From: Nonomuraea guangzhouensis
Lineage (GTDB): Bacteria > Actinomycetota > Actinomycetes > Streptosporangiales > Streptosporangiaceae
Length of the DNA: 64,000 nucleotides
Direction of reading: 5' to 3'
Assembly (NCBI RefSeq): GCF_019396345.1
Contig: NZ_JAHKRM010000048.1
Location: 1 to 64,000, forward strand
The notes below the pieces were generated by a model. That model was not told the DNA's origin and made no database searches. It saw only the letters and a program-made list of their open reading frames with translations. Of the stretch, positions 33,052-43,924 are shown piece after piece. Numbering within the stretch: the first letter of the stretch is position 1; every line of letters starts with the position of its first letter. The translations under genes and the position numbers were made by a program.

Positions 33052-34784
33052 TGCGCACGCATACCGCCGGGTCGCTCCGCGAGGAGCACGCCGGGCAGCA
33101 GGTGACGCTCGCAGGATGGGTGGCCCGGCGCCGTGATCACGGCGGTGTGGTCTTCATCGACCTGCGCGACGCGTCCGGCTCGGCGCAGGTGGTCTTCCGC
33201 GAGGAGGACCACGCGCACGACCTGCGCGCCGAATACTGCGTGCTGGTCGTGGGCCAGGTCCGGGTCAGGCCGGAGGGCAACGAGAACCCCGAGCTGCCCA
33301 CCGGCGCGATCGAGGTCGTCGCCGAGCGGGTCGAGGTGCTCAGCGAGTCCGCGCCGCTGCCCTTCCCGATCGAGGGCGGCACGGCCGTCTCGGAGGAGGC
33401 CCGCCTCAAATACCGCTATCTCGACATCCGCCGCCCGCAGGTGGCCCACGCCCTGCGGGTCCGCTCGAAGGCCACCTACCTGGCCAACGAGGTCATGCAC
33501 GAGCTCGGCTTCGTCTACGTCGAGACGCCGACGCTGACCAGGTCCACGCCCGAGGGCGCGCGTGACTTCCTGGTGCCGGTCCGGCTCCAGCCGGGCAACT
33601 GGTACGCCCTGCCGCAGTCGCCGCAGCTGTTCAAGCAGCTGCTCCAGGTGGGCGGGCTGGAGCGCTACTACCAGCTCGCCAAGTGCTACCGCGACGAGGA
33701 CCTGCGGGCCGACCGGCAGCCGGAGTTCACCCAGATCGACGTCGAGATGTCGTTCGTCGACCAGGAAGACGTCATCGAGGTCGGCGAGAAGCTCATCGGC
33801 CGCGTGTGGCGCGAGACGCTCGGCTACGAGATCCCGACGCCGCTGCCCCGCATGACCTACGCCGACGCGATGTCGCGCTACGGCTCCGACAAGCCCGACC
33901 TGCGCTTCGGCCAGGAGCTCGTCGAGATGACCGGCTACTTCGCCGGCACCTCCTTCCGCGTGTTCCAGGCCGACTACGTGGGCGCGGTGGTCATGCCGGG
34001 CGGCGCCTCGCAGACCCGCAAGGAGCTCGACGGCTGGCAGGAGTGGGCGCGCTCGCGTGGCGCCAAGGGTCTGGCGTACGTGCTGGTCCAGGAGGACGGC
34101 ACGCTCGGCGGCCCGGTGGCGAAGAACCTCTCAGAAGAGGAAATTTCCGGACTCGCGGCGAAGGTCGGCGCCCAGCCGGGCGACGCGGTCTTCTTCGCGG
34201 CCGGCGCGCGCAACGCGGCGCGCGACCTGCTCGGCGCGGCCCGGCTGGAGATCGGCCGCCGCTGCGGCCTGATCGACGAGTCGCTGTGGTCGTTCCTGTG
34301 GGTCGTCGACGCGCCCATGTTCGAGGAGGACGGCGAAGGCGGCTGGACGGCCGTGCACCACCCGTTCACCGGCCCCAAGCCCGAATGGGCCGACAACTTC
34401 CAGGACCACCCGGGCGAGGCCCTGGCCTACGCCTACGACATGGTCTGCAACGGCATGGAGATCGGCGGCGGCTCCATCCGTATCCACCGGGCGGAGATGC
34501 AGCAGCGCGTCTTCGACGTGCTCGGCATCTCCAAGGAGGAGGCCGAGAACAAGTTCGGCTTCCTGCTGGAGGCGTTCAAGTACGGCCCGCCCCCGCACGG
34601 AGGCATCGCCTACGGCTGGGACCGCATCTGCATGCTGCTGGCCGACGGCGAGTCGATCCGCGACGTGATCGCCTTCCCGAAGACCGCCTCCGGGTTCGAC
34701 CCGCTCACCGGCGCGCCGACGCCGATCACGGGCGAGCAGCGCAAGGAGGCGGGCGTCGACGCCAAGCCCAAGACCGAGGGCTGA
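33051..34784 (+). CDS. aspS: Aspartyl-tRNA synthetase
   Basis: 577 residues. It has an N-terminal OB-fold anticodon domain (VTLAGWVARRRDHGGVVFIDLRD) and class II motifs 2 (YQLAKCYRDEDLRADRQPEFTQIDVEMSF) and 3 (GGIAYGWDRICMLL). A GAD insertion domain lies between them, as in bacterial AspRS. ATG 33051 is chosen; GTG 33048 is possible. Both overlap the hisS stop. Confidence 0.96.
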   Translation: MRTHTAGSLREEHAGQQVTLAGWVARRRDHGGVVFIDLRDASGSAQVVFREEDHAHDLRAEYCVLVVGQVRVRPEGNENPELPTGAIEVVAERVEVLSESAPLPFPIEGGTAVSEEARLKYRYLDIRRPQVAHALRVRSKATYLANEVMHELGFVYVETPTLTRSTPEGARDFLVPVRLQPGNWYALPQSPQLFKQLLQVGGLERYYQLAKCYRDEDLRADRQPEFTQIDVEMSFVDQEDVIEVGEKLIGRVWRETLGYEIPTPLPRMTYADAMSRYGSDKPDLRFGQELVEMTGYFAGTSFRVFQADYVGAVVMPGGASQTRKELDGWQEWARSRGAKGLAYVLVQEDGTLGGPVAKNLSEEEISGLAAKVGAQPGDAVFFAAGARNAARDLLGAARLEIGRRCGLIDESLWSFLWVVDAPMFEEDGEGGWTAVHHPFTGPKPEWADNFQDHPGEALAYAYDMVCNGMEIGGGSIRIHRAEMQQRVFDVLGISKEEAENKFGFLLEAFKYGPPPHGGIAYGWDRICMLLADGESIRDVIAFPKTASGFDPLTGAPTPITGEQRKEAGVDAKPKTEG

Positions 34785-34790
34785 CACGGA

Positions 34791-34831
34791 ACAGGGCGCC
34801 CCGCCTCTCCTGGAGAGACGGGGCGCCCTGT
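34791..34831. terminator. Bidirectional terminator between aspS and cyclophilin copy 2
   Basis: ACAGGGCGCCCCG (34791-34803) pairs with CGGGGCGCCCTGT (34819-34831). An inner CTCTC/GAGAG stem and one mismatch lie between. It begins 6 nt past aspS and ends 9 nt before the convergent cyclophilin stop, so it serves both. Confidence 0.8.
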
Positions 34832-34840
34832 CGTTTACGG

Positions 34841-35734
34841 CTAGCTGACCGTGACCTTCTCGATGATGATCGGGTTCTTCGGGGCGGTCGAGCCGCCGTC
34901 GCCGACGATGTCCTGGTCGTTGGCGATGACGCCGTCCTTGGCGACCTTCTCGATGATCTCCAGGCCCGAGCGGACCATGCCGAGCACCGAGTACTGGCCC
35001 GCGATCTGCGTGTTCTCATCCGACAGCGAGATGGCGAACTGGCTGCTGTTCTGGCCGGCCGCCTCCTCCGGCTGGGTGAGGAACACCACGCCGCGGGTGT
35101 AGGGAACCGCGCCAGGGGCCTCGTCCCCGAAGACGTAGCCCGCCGTGCCCTGGCCGTCGGTCGGGTTCTTGCCGTCGGCCTTGGCCTTGGGGTCGCCGCA
35201 CTGCAGCAGGAACAGCCCCGCCGTCTCCGGCGTCACCAGGCGGTGGCACTTGGTGTTGTTGTAAAAGTTCTTCTGGGCCAGGAAGGCCATCGAGTTGACC
35301 GAACACGGCGTCGCGGCCGGGTCGACGTCGATGACGATCTTGCCGTGGTTGGTGAGGATGGTCATCGTCTTCAGCTTCATGTTCGGCTTGCTGCCGGGCA
35401 TGCCCACGTACTTCATCGGCACGCCAGAGGTGTCCCGCTTGTACGTGCAGGTCACCTTGCCGGCCTTCTTCGGCAGCGAGGACAGCGTCGGAGTCGGCGA
35501 GGGAGCGGCGCTGGTCGAGGCCGACGGACTGCTCTCGGCCGAGACATTCTTGGCCGAGTCGCCCTTGCCGACCAGCGTGGTCGCGGCATAGATGCCGCCC
35601 GCCACCACGACGACCGCCAGGCCCGCCCCGATGAAGATGTTCCGCCGCGCCTTGGCGGCGTCCGCGGCCGCGCGCTGTTCCTGCCGCTCCTTGTGCTCCC
35701 GAGCCAGCTGGCTCTGGCGGTCTTCGCCGCTCAC
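34841..35734 (-). CDS. Membrane-anchored cyclophilin-type peptidyl-prolyl isomerase (copy 2)
   Basis: 297 residues. GTG 35734 has GGAGGG upstream; the open frame extends further 5' without support. Architecture is that of copy 1: a basic N-terminus (DRQSQLAREHKERQEQR), one helix (about residues 32-52), a Ser/Pro/Thr linker, then the cyclophilin domain (TILTNHGKIVIDVDPAATPCSVNSMAFLAQKNFYNNTKCHRL, with NSSQFAISLSD). The two copies are clearly related but diverged. They flank the MBL-hisS-aspS unit in the same orientation. Confidence 0.9.
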   Translation of the reverse strand: MSGEDRQSQLAREHKERQEQRAAADAAKARRNIFIGAGLAVVVVAGGIYAATTLVGKGDSAKNVSAESSPSASTSAAPSPTPTLSSLPKKAGKVTCTYKRDTSGVPMKYVGMPGSKPNMKLKTMTILTNHGKIVIDVDPAATPCSVNSMAFLAQKNFYNNTKCHRLVTPETAGLFLLQCGDPKAKADGKNPTDGQGTAGYVFGDEAPGAVPYTRGVVFLTQPEEAAGQNSSQFAISLSDENTQIAGQYSVLGMVRSGLEIIEKVAKDGVIANDQDIVGDGGSTAPKNPIIIEKVTVS

Positions 35735-35900
35735 CGGTATGCCCTCCACTTTGCCTGTACATGACCAAACAACTCCGCGAATGCTACCGGCCCTTCGATG
35801 TGCCGGACGTAAGAGGCGGAAACCACTCAGAGTGACGGGATAGATGGCGAACCATATCGTGTCGCTATTCGTAGTTGAAATGAGAACTAGGAGCGCTGAC

Positions 35901-36380
35901 ATGTTCAACGAGATCTTCGGCTTGCCCGCCCATCCGCTGATCATCCACTTCGCGGTGGTGCTGACCCCCCTCCTCGCCTGCGCCTCCGTGGCGTACGCGG
36001 TGCTGAGCCGCTGGCGGCCGATGCTGGCGTGGGCTGTGGTCCTGCTCTCCGTGGGGGCGCCCGCGGCCGTCTTCGCGGCCAAGGAGAGCGGCGAGAGCCT
36101 CAAGGAGGCCAGCTTCACCAGTGCCGACGGCACCCTGGGCCAGCGGATCTCCACCCATGAGAGCTTCGCCAACCCGCTGCTGCTGTCGGCCTTCGGGCTC
36201 GGGGTCGCCGCGCTGCTGCTCGTCTACGCCACCAGCCCGAGTCGTGGCTCGCTCGGCGACCGGTTCGGCCGTCCGGTCACGCTCGTGCTGTCCGGCGTGA
36301 CGGTGCTGCTCGCCGTGGCGGTCGGCTACTTCGTCTTCCAAGCCGGTGACTCGGGCGCCAGAGCCGTCTGGGGGGCGTAG
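35901..36380 (+). CDS. DUF2231 membrane protein
   Basis: 159 residues from ATG 35901 with AGGAG upstream. Four transmembrane helices. It begins MFNEIFGLPAHPLIIHFAVVLTPL, the DUF2231 signature of a conserved HP(x)2(V/I)H at the first helix. Function unknown; some relatives sit beside redox or cytochrome genes, which is not the case here. It is divergent from cyclophilin copy 2. Confidence 0.85.
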   Translation: MFNEIFGLPAHPLIIHFAVVLTPLLACASVAYAVLSRWRPMLAWAVVLLSVGAPAAVFAAKESGESLKEASFTSADGTLGQRISTHESFANPLLLSAFGLGVAALLLVYATSPSRGSLGDRFGRPVTLVLSGVTVLLAVAVGYFVFQAGDSGARAVWGA

Positions 36381-36420
36381 GCCGCTTCCTCCAGTGGACC
36401 GCCGTACCCGGTCCAGCATG

Positions 36421-36426
36421 TAATCT
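36421..36426 (+). promoter_or_regulatory. -10 element placed for leaderless transcription of rarA
   Basis: TAATCT ends 6 nt before the rarA GTG (36433), so transcription would begin at or near the start codon. No ribosome binding site is present in CACGTT between them. No clear -35 was seen. Confidence 0.4.
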
Positions 36427-36432
36427 CACGTT

Positions 36433-37734
36433 GTGGAGAGCCTGTTCGATTCGGCGGCCGAGGACGCCACGCCGCAGCCCCTCGCGGTCCGGATGCGCCC
36501 GCGCACGCTCGACGAGGTGATCGGCCAGCGCCACCTGCTGGGCCAGGGCACCCCGCTGCGCAGGCTCGTCGAGAGCGAGGCGCCCATGTCGCTCTTCCTG
36601 TGGGGGCCGCCGGGCACCGGCAAGACCACACTGGCCTACGTCGTCTCCAACGTCACCAAGCGGCGCTTCGTCGAGGTCTCCGCCGTCTCGGCCGGGGTCA
36701 AGGACGTACGCGCCGCCATCGACGGCGCCAAGCGCGAGCTGGGCATGACCGGCCGGCAGACCGTGCTCTTCGTCGACGAGGTCCACCGCTTCAACAAGGC
36801 CCAGCAGGACGCCCTGCTGCCCGCCGTCGAGAACCGATGGGTCACCTTCATCGGCGCGACCACCGAAAACCCGTTCTTCTCCGTCATCTCACCGCTGCTG
36901 TCGCGCTCGCTGCTGCTCACGCTCGAGTCCCTGAGCGACGACGACGTCCGCGTGGTCCTGGAGCGCGCGGTGTCCGACGAGCGCGGTCTCGGCGGCCGCG
37001 CCACCGTCGCCCCCGAGGCCCTGGAGCATCTCGTACGGCTGGCGGGCGGCGACGCCCGGCGCTCCCTGACCTACCTCGAAGCCGCCGCGCTGCTGGCCGA
37101 CGACATCACGGTCGAGGTTGTGGAGAAGGCCGTCGACAAGGCGGCCGTCCGCTACGACCGGCAGGGCGACCAGCACTACGACGTCATCAGCGCGTTCATC
37201 AAGTCGATGCGCGGCTCCGACGCCGACGCCGCGCTCCACTACCTGGCCCGGATGATCGAGGCGGGCGAGGACCCGCGGTTCATCGCCCGCCGCATCGTCA
37301 TCTTCGCCTCGGAGGACGTCGGCATGGCCGACCCGACCTGCCTGCAGACCGCGGTCGCCGCAGCCCAGGCGGTGCAGCTGATCGGCCTGCCGGAGGGCCA
37401 GATCAACCTGGCCCACGCGGTCATCCACTGCGCGCTGGCGCCCAAGTCCAACGCCGTCGTGAAGGCCATCGGGGCGGCGATCGGCGACGTGCGCCGCGGC
37501 CTGATCGGGCAGGTGCCCGGCCACCTGCGCGACGCCCACTACCCGGGCGCCGCCAAGCTGGGCCACGGCGACGGCTACAAGTACCCGCACGACTTCGAGC
37601 ATGGGCTGGTCCGCCAGGATTACGCGCCGGAGCAGGTGCGTGGTAAGCGCTATTACGAGCCGACCAAGCACGGCGGCGAGGGGGTTCTTGCCGAGCGGTG
37701 GGCGCGTATACGTGACTTTTTGCGAGGGTCTTGA
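36433..37734 (+). CDS. rarA: Replication-associated recombination ATPase RarA (MgsA)
   Basis: 433 residues. AAA+ clamp-loader-like: Walker A GPPGTGKTT (residues about 58-66), Walker B VLFVDEVHRF, sensor 1 GATTENPFF, SRS motif LLSRSLLL. The C-terminal tetramerisation region has GSDADAALHYLARMIEAGEDPRFIARRIVIFASEDVG and HYPGAAKLGHGDGYKYPHD. It acts at stalled replication forks. The start looks leaderless. Confidence 0.95.
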   Translation: MESLFDSAAEDATPQPLAVRMRPRTLDEVIGQRHLLGQGTPLRRLVESEAPMSLFLWGPPGTGKTTLAYVVSNVTKRRFVEVSAVSAGVKDVRAAIDGAKRELGMTGRQTVLFVDEVHRFNKAQQDALLPAVENRWVTFIGATTENPFFSVISPLLSRSLLLTLESLSDDDVRVVLERAVSDERGLGGRATVAPEALEHLVRLAGGDARRSLTYLEAAALLADDITVEVVEKAVDKAAVRYDRQGDQHYDVISAFIKSMRGSDADAALHYLARMIEAGEDPRFIARRIVIFASEDVGMADPTCLQTAVAAAQAVQLIGLPEGQINLAHAVIHCALAPKSNAVVKAIGAAIGDVRRGLIGQVPGHLRDAHYPGAAKLGHGDGYKYPHDFEHGLVRQDYAPEQVRGKRYYEPTKHGGEGVLAERWARIRDFLRGS

Positions 37735-38100
37735 AGGTCAACTGCTCTCTTTTTTGTTACGGCACGGCCTGGTGGACGCCAGACGCCGACCGGGGTTGAG
37801 GGCCTCCAGGGAGACGGCCTCTGACCCCGCACGGGGTCGGCCGCCGATACGGCGTCTTCTTGGCCGGTGGCGTGGTTCGTCGCCGAGCAGGGGCGCTGCC
37901 CGCGCTCGTCGGCGTGACCGAGGCGCCCACGGCGGCCATGGCCATGCCGGAACGGCTGGTCGCGGGGCCATGCGGTTGAACGGGGAAACGTTGCCCACCG
38001 ACGTGGCGGCCTGATCGAGCTCGGTGTCCCCAGTAGCCTGGGCCCTCGAACGCGATAGGGTTCTTGCCGTTCCGGCCCAGCGTACGAGGGAGATGAGCGG
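37735..38100. other. 366-bp intergenic region between rarA and the DUF948 gene
   Basis: No convincing gene. It starts with a T-rich stretch (CTCTCTTTTTTGTTACGG, 37743-37760) that could act in termination. It then carries the dispersed repeat element at 37784-37845 and ends with ordinary upstream sequence of the DUF948 gene (GAGGGAGATGAGCGG). Weak open frames across it look like shadows. Confidence 0.5.
37784..37845 (+). repeat. Dispersed intergenic hairpin repeat, copy A
   Basis: The core GAGGGCCTCCAGGGAGACGG... followed by CTGACCCCGCACGGGGTC is shared, in inverted orientation, with 45141-45203. A compact hairpin GACCCCG-CA-CGGGGTC lies at 37823-37838. Read as codons the core gives GLRASRETA in both copies, but no gene start or ribosome binding site supports translation. 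Confidence 0.6.
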
Positions 38101-38475
38101 ATGCTTACCGCTGGAGAGGTCGCCGGGCTGATCGCCGCCACCGGCTGGATCGTCCTGGTCTGCGTGCTCGTCATGGTGCTGGTCAAGCTCACCAGGCTGA
38201 TCACCGAGACCGGCAGGGCGGTGGCCGACCTGAGCGCCCGCTTGGCGCCGCTGCTCGACGACATGAGCCTGACGGTCAACGAGACCAACAGGCAGCTGGT
38301 GGCCGTCGAGGCCATCACCAAGGACGTCAAGCAGGTGAGCTCCCACGCCGCCAAGCTCAGCGCCGTCACCCAGACCGTGTTCACCGGACCGCTGATCAAG
38401 GTCTCGGCCATCGGCTACGGTGTGCGCAGGGCCATCGAGGTCCGCAGGCCGCGTAAGGCGGGGCGGCGGCCATGA
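38101..38475 (+). CDS. DUF948 membrane protein
   Basis: 124 residues. One N-terminal helix (GLIAATGWIVLVCVLVMVLV) is followed by an amphipathic helical region (RLAPLLDDMSLTVNETNRQLVAVEAITKDV) typical of DUF948. The stop overlaps the next gene (ATGA). A DUF948-DUF6167-alaS order is conserved in streptomycetes. Function unknown. Confidence 0.88.
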   Translation: MLTAGEVAGLIAATGWIVLVCVLVMVLVKLTRLITETGRAVADLSARLAPLLDDMSLTVNETNRQLVAVEAITKDVKQVSSHAAKLSAVTQTVFTGPLIKVSAIGYGVRRAIEVRRPRKAGRRP

Positions 38476-38702
38476 TCAGACGGTTGTTCTACCTGTCGCT
38501 CGGCGCGCTGCTGACCCTCTGGGTGATGCGCAGGCTGCAGGCGCTCCACCCCAACCACGTGGCCCGCCGGACGGTCGGTGGCGCCGCGAGCATGCTCGGA
38601 CGGGTGAGAGACTTTACTTCTGACGCGTTCGGCGAGGCCGCGGAGCGCGAAAAGGAGTTGCGGGCCCGGTTCGGGCTCGACAACCCGGACAGCAACCACT
38701 AA
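38472..38702 (+). CDS. DUF6167 small membrane protein
   Basis: 76 residues. It begins MIRRLFYLSLGALLTLWVMRRLQALHP, a short membrane helix flanked by arginines, then a charged tail. It is coupled to the DUF948 gene by a 4-bp overlap and lies 17 nt upstream of alaS. Function unknown. Confidence 0.85.
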   Translation: MIRRLFYLSLGALLTLWVMRRLQALHPNHVARRTVGGAASMLGRVRDFTSDAFGEAAEREKELRARFGLDNPDSNH

Positions 38703-38719
38703 CGCAAAGGATGGCCCCC

Positions 38720-41392
<2,673 letters not shown>

Positions 41393-41393
41393 T

Positions 41394-41876
41394 ATGCGGT
41401 TCGGTTCACGGATCGGCGTGGACGTCGGGTCCGTACGCATCGGCGTGGCCCGCAGCGACCCTTCGGGCCTGCTGGCCACCCCGGTGGAGACCGTCCGGCG
41501 AGGCCAGGGCGACCTCGCCCGCATCGCCGCGATCGCCGACGAACACTCGGCGATCGAGGTCGTGGTCGGGCTGCCCACCTCGCTGTCGGGCCGCGAAGGG
41601 CCGGCCGCCGCGCTGGCCCGGGAGTTCGCTGCCGCGCTGGCCGCACGCCTGGCGCCCACCCCCGTCCGCCTCTTCGACGAGCGGCTGACCACGGTCGCCG
41701 CGCAGCAGGGGCTCCGGGCCAGCGGCGTGCGGGCCAAGAAGCAGCGCGCGGTCGTCGACCAGGCTGCGGCGGTCGTGCTGCTGCAGGATGCGCTCGACGT
41801 CGAGAGAGCCACGGACAGACCACCCGGCAGGCCCGTCGATCCGCCTTCCACGGCGGCCGACGGACCCGCCTCATGA
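41394..41876 (+). CDS. ruvX: RuvX/YqgF-family Holliday junction resolvase-like protein
   Basis: 160 residues. ATG 41394 is 1 nt after the alaS stop. The RNase H-like fold has SRIGVDVGSVRIGVA, VVVGLPTSLSGREGPAA, LFDERLTTVAA and a conserved acidic DQAAAVVLLQDAL. Homologues act in rRNA processing or Holliday junction cleavage. A Pro-rich tail ends the protein, and mltG follows. Confidence 0.92.
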   Translation: MRFGSRIGVDVGSVRIGVARSDPSGLLATPVETVRRGQGDLARIAAIADEHSAIEVVVGLPTSLSGREGPAAALAREFAAALAARLAPTPVRLFDERLTTVAAQQGLRASGVRAKKQRAVVDQAAAVVLLQDALDVERATDRPPGRPVDPPSTAADGPAS

Positions 41877-41922
41877 CCGGGCTGCCCATCGGGGACGGCG
41901 CGGATCGGCCGGGGGTGGCCGC

Positions 41923-43698
41923 ATGAGCCACCCACCGGACGACGACCTGATCCCGTTCGACCGGGATCCGGACGATGTTGTGGTGCCGGATGGTGTTTCG
42001 CCACCGGACGTGGTGCCGGACGGATCTCTGGGGGAGCACGCGCACGGGACGGCTGACCCGGCAACGGACGGCCGGGAGTGCCACGCGGACGACCTCGGCC
42101 CGACTGCCCCGTCCGACGGGGACCTGTCTTCTGACAGCGGTGTGTCCGGCGGTGGCGCGCTTGCTGACGGCGGCATGTCCGGCGGAGGCATGCGTCCTGA
42201 TGGCGGCACATCCGGCGGTGGCGCGTCTGATGGCGGCGTCTCCGGTACGGATCCGGGCGAATCACTCAGCGGCGGTGACCTCACATCTGCTGTGGCAGGC
42301 GATTACGCGTCGGCAACGGACGGTAGCGCGGCCGAGGTGGGGGCGGGCGGCGAGGCTAAGGGCGGGGGTGCGTCCGAGGACGCGTTCGGCGCAGATCCGG
42401 CCCAGCTCGGCCAGCAACGCTCTGCCGTACCCACGGACGAGGCCGGCGACGGGCCCAGCGGCGAGGCCAAGGGCGGTAGCGAGGCCGAGGGCGGGCCCGG
42501 CGGTGAGGCCAAGGGCGGGAGTACGTCCAGGGGAGATGCCGATGACGTGGCCAAGGGCGGGAGCGCGGCCCGGAAAGCCGCCGACGACGGCGCTGAGACC
42601 AAGGGCGGCTCGTCCAGGAGTGAGGCCACAGGCGGGAGCGAGCGTGGGGCCGGGCGGCGGGGGAAGCGGGCGGCCCTGCGTAAGGCGGCGCTGCTGGGCC
42701 TCGTCGTGACGGCGTCGATGGTCGCCATCGGCGCCGGGGCGTACGGGGTGCTCAAGCCGTACCTGGCCCCCGACGACTTCGAGGGCACCGGCAGCGGGAC
42801 CGTGACCGTGCGGATCCCGCCGGGCGCCAACGCGGGGGACGTCGGCGCCGTGCTGGCCGACGCGGGGGTGGTGGCCAGCGCGCGGTCGTTCGTGAACGTG
42901 ACCAAGGAGCGCGCCGTGGCGGGACGCCTGCACCCGGGACACTACCGGCTGCGCAAGGGCATGGCCGCGGGCGCCGCGCTCGATCTGCTGCTCACGCCCG
43001 CCTCCCGGGTGATCAGGCGCGTCACCGTGCCCGAGGGCATGCGGGCGGGCGAGACACTCGTCCGGGTGGCCGCCCAGTCCGGGCTGCCACTCAAGCAGCT
43101 GCGGGCGGTCGACACGGCTCTCGTCGGGCTGCCCAAGTACGCCCGGGGCCTCGAAGGGTTCCTGTTTCCCGCCACGTACGAGGTCGAGCCCGGCGACAAG
43201 GCCGTCGACCTGCTGGCCGCGATGGTGGAGCGGTTTCGCGCGGCGGCGCGGAAGGTGAAGCTGGTGGAGAAGGCGGCGCGGGTGCATCTGACCCCGCTGG
43301 AGGTCGTCACGGTGGCCAGCATGGTCCAGGCCGAGGGCGGCAGGGACGAGGACTATCCGAAGATCTCCAGGGTGATCTACAACCGGCTCCAGCGCGGCAC
43401 GCCGCTCCAGATCGACAGCACCGTCCTGTACGCCCAGGGCAAGCGGACCCTGAAAGTCACCGAGAGCGACACCAAGGTCCGCTCACCGTACAACACCTAC
43501 GCCCACACCGGACTGCCGCCAGGCCCCATTGCCAATCCCGGGGAGAAGGCGCTGATAGCGACCCTGCACCCGGCGAAGGGTGATTGGCACTGGTTTGTCA
43601 CCACGGATCCGGCGCATAGAATCACCAAATTCACCAACAAAGAGAGCGAGTTCGTGAGATACCGGGAAGAGCTGAACCGTAACCTCAGGACGAAATGA
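41923..43698 (+). CDS. mltG: Endolytic transglycosylase MltG with long disordered N-terminus (copy 1)
   Basis: 591 residues from ATG 41923 with GGGGGTGG upstream. Residues about 1-240 are disordered and repetitive. They first carry SGGG...DGG units (about 74-108), then about five AKGG/TKGG units (145-228). A single helix (about 245-267) is followed by the YceG/MltG domain: LysM-like start VTVRIPPGANAGDVGAVLADAG, then EGFLFPATYEVEPG. The catalytic Glu is E461 in ASMVQAEGG, with NRLQRGTPLQIDSTVLY and LPPGPIANPG after it. It would cleave nascent glycan strands at the outer membrane face. The region from residue 120 to 235 may vary between strains. Confidence 0.92.
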   Translation: MSHPPDDDLIPFDRDPDDVVVPDGVSPPDVVPDGSLGEHAHGTADPATDGRECHADDLGPTAPSDGDLSSDSGVSGGGALADGGMSGGGMRPDGGTSGGGASDGGVSGTDPGESLSGGDLTSAVAGDYASATDGSAAEVGAGGEAKGGGASEDAFGADPAQLGQQRSAVPTDEAGDGPSGEAKGGSEAEGGPGGEAKGGSTSRGDADDVAKGGSAARKAADDGAETKGGSSRSEATGGSERGAGRRGKRAALRKAALLGLVVTASMVAIGAGAYGVLKPYLAPDDFEGTGSGTVTVRIPPGANAGDVGAVLADAGVVASARSFVNVTKERAVAGRLHPGHYRLRKGMAAGAALDLLLTPASRVIRRVTVPEGMRAGETLVRVAAQSGLPLKQLRAVDTALVGLPKYARGLEGFLFPATYEVEPGDKAVDLLAAMVERFRAAARKVKLVEKAARVHLTPLEVVTVASMVQAEGGRDEDYPKISRVIYNRLQRGTPLQIDSTVLYAQGKRTLKVTESDTKVRSPYNTYAHTGLPPGPIANPGEKALIATLHPAKGDWHWFVTTDPAHRITKFTNKESEFVRYREELNRNLRTK

Positions 43699-43725
43699 TG
43701 CTTGCCGGGACCCGTCTCGTCTCGC

Positions 43726-43746
43726 CGGGGATCTTCGAAATCCCCG
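43726..43746 (+). terminator. Hairpin after mltG copy 1
   Basis: The 7-bp stem CGGGGAT/ATCCCCG with a CTTCGAA loop starts 28 nt after the stop. No T-run follows, so termination may be partial. Confidence 0.45.
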
Positions 43747-43924
43747 TGCGGAACCCCCGAGCAGGGGGCCGCGCGCTCTTCCCGTCCTCTAGCATGGCTA
43801 CCCAGAGTGATATCCGCCGGTCGTGGGTGCACGCCCGGCGGTCCCCCCGCTCGGTGACCCCCAACGGTTCGGCAGTTCCGCTTGACGCCGGGCCGGACGT
43901 ACCGGGAGATTGGCCTGCGCACCT

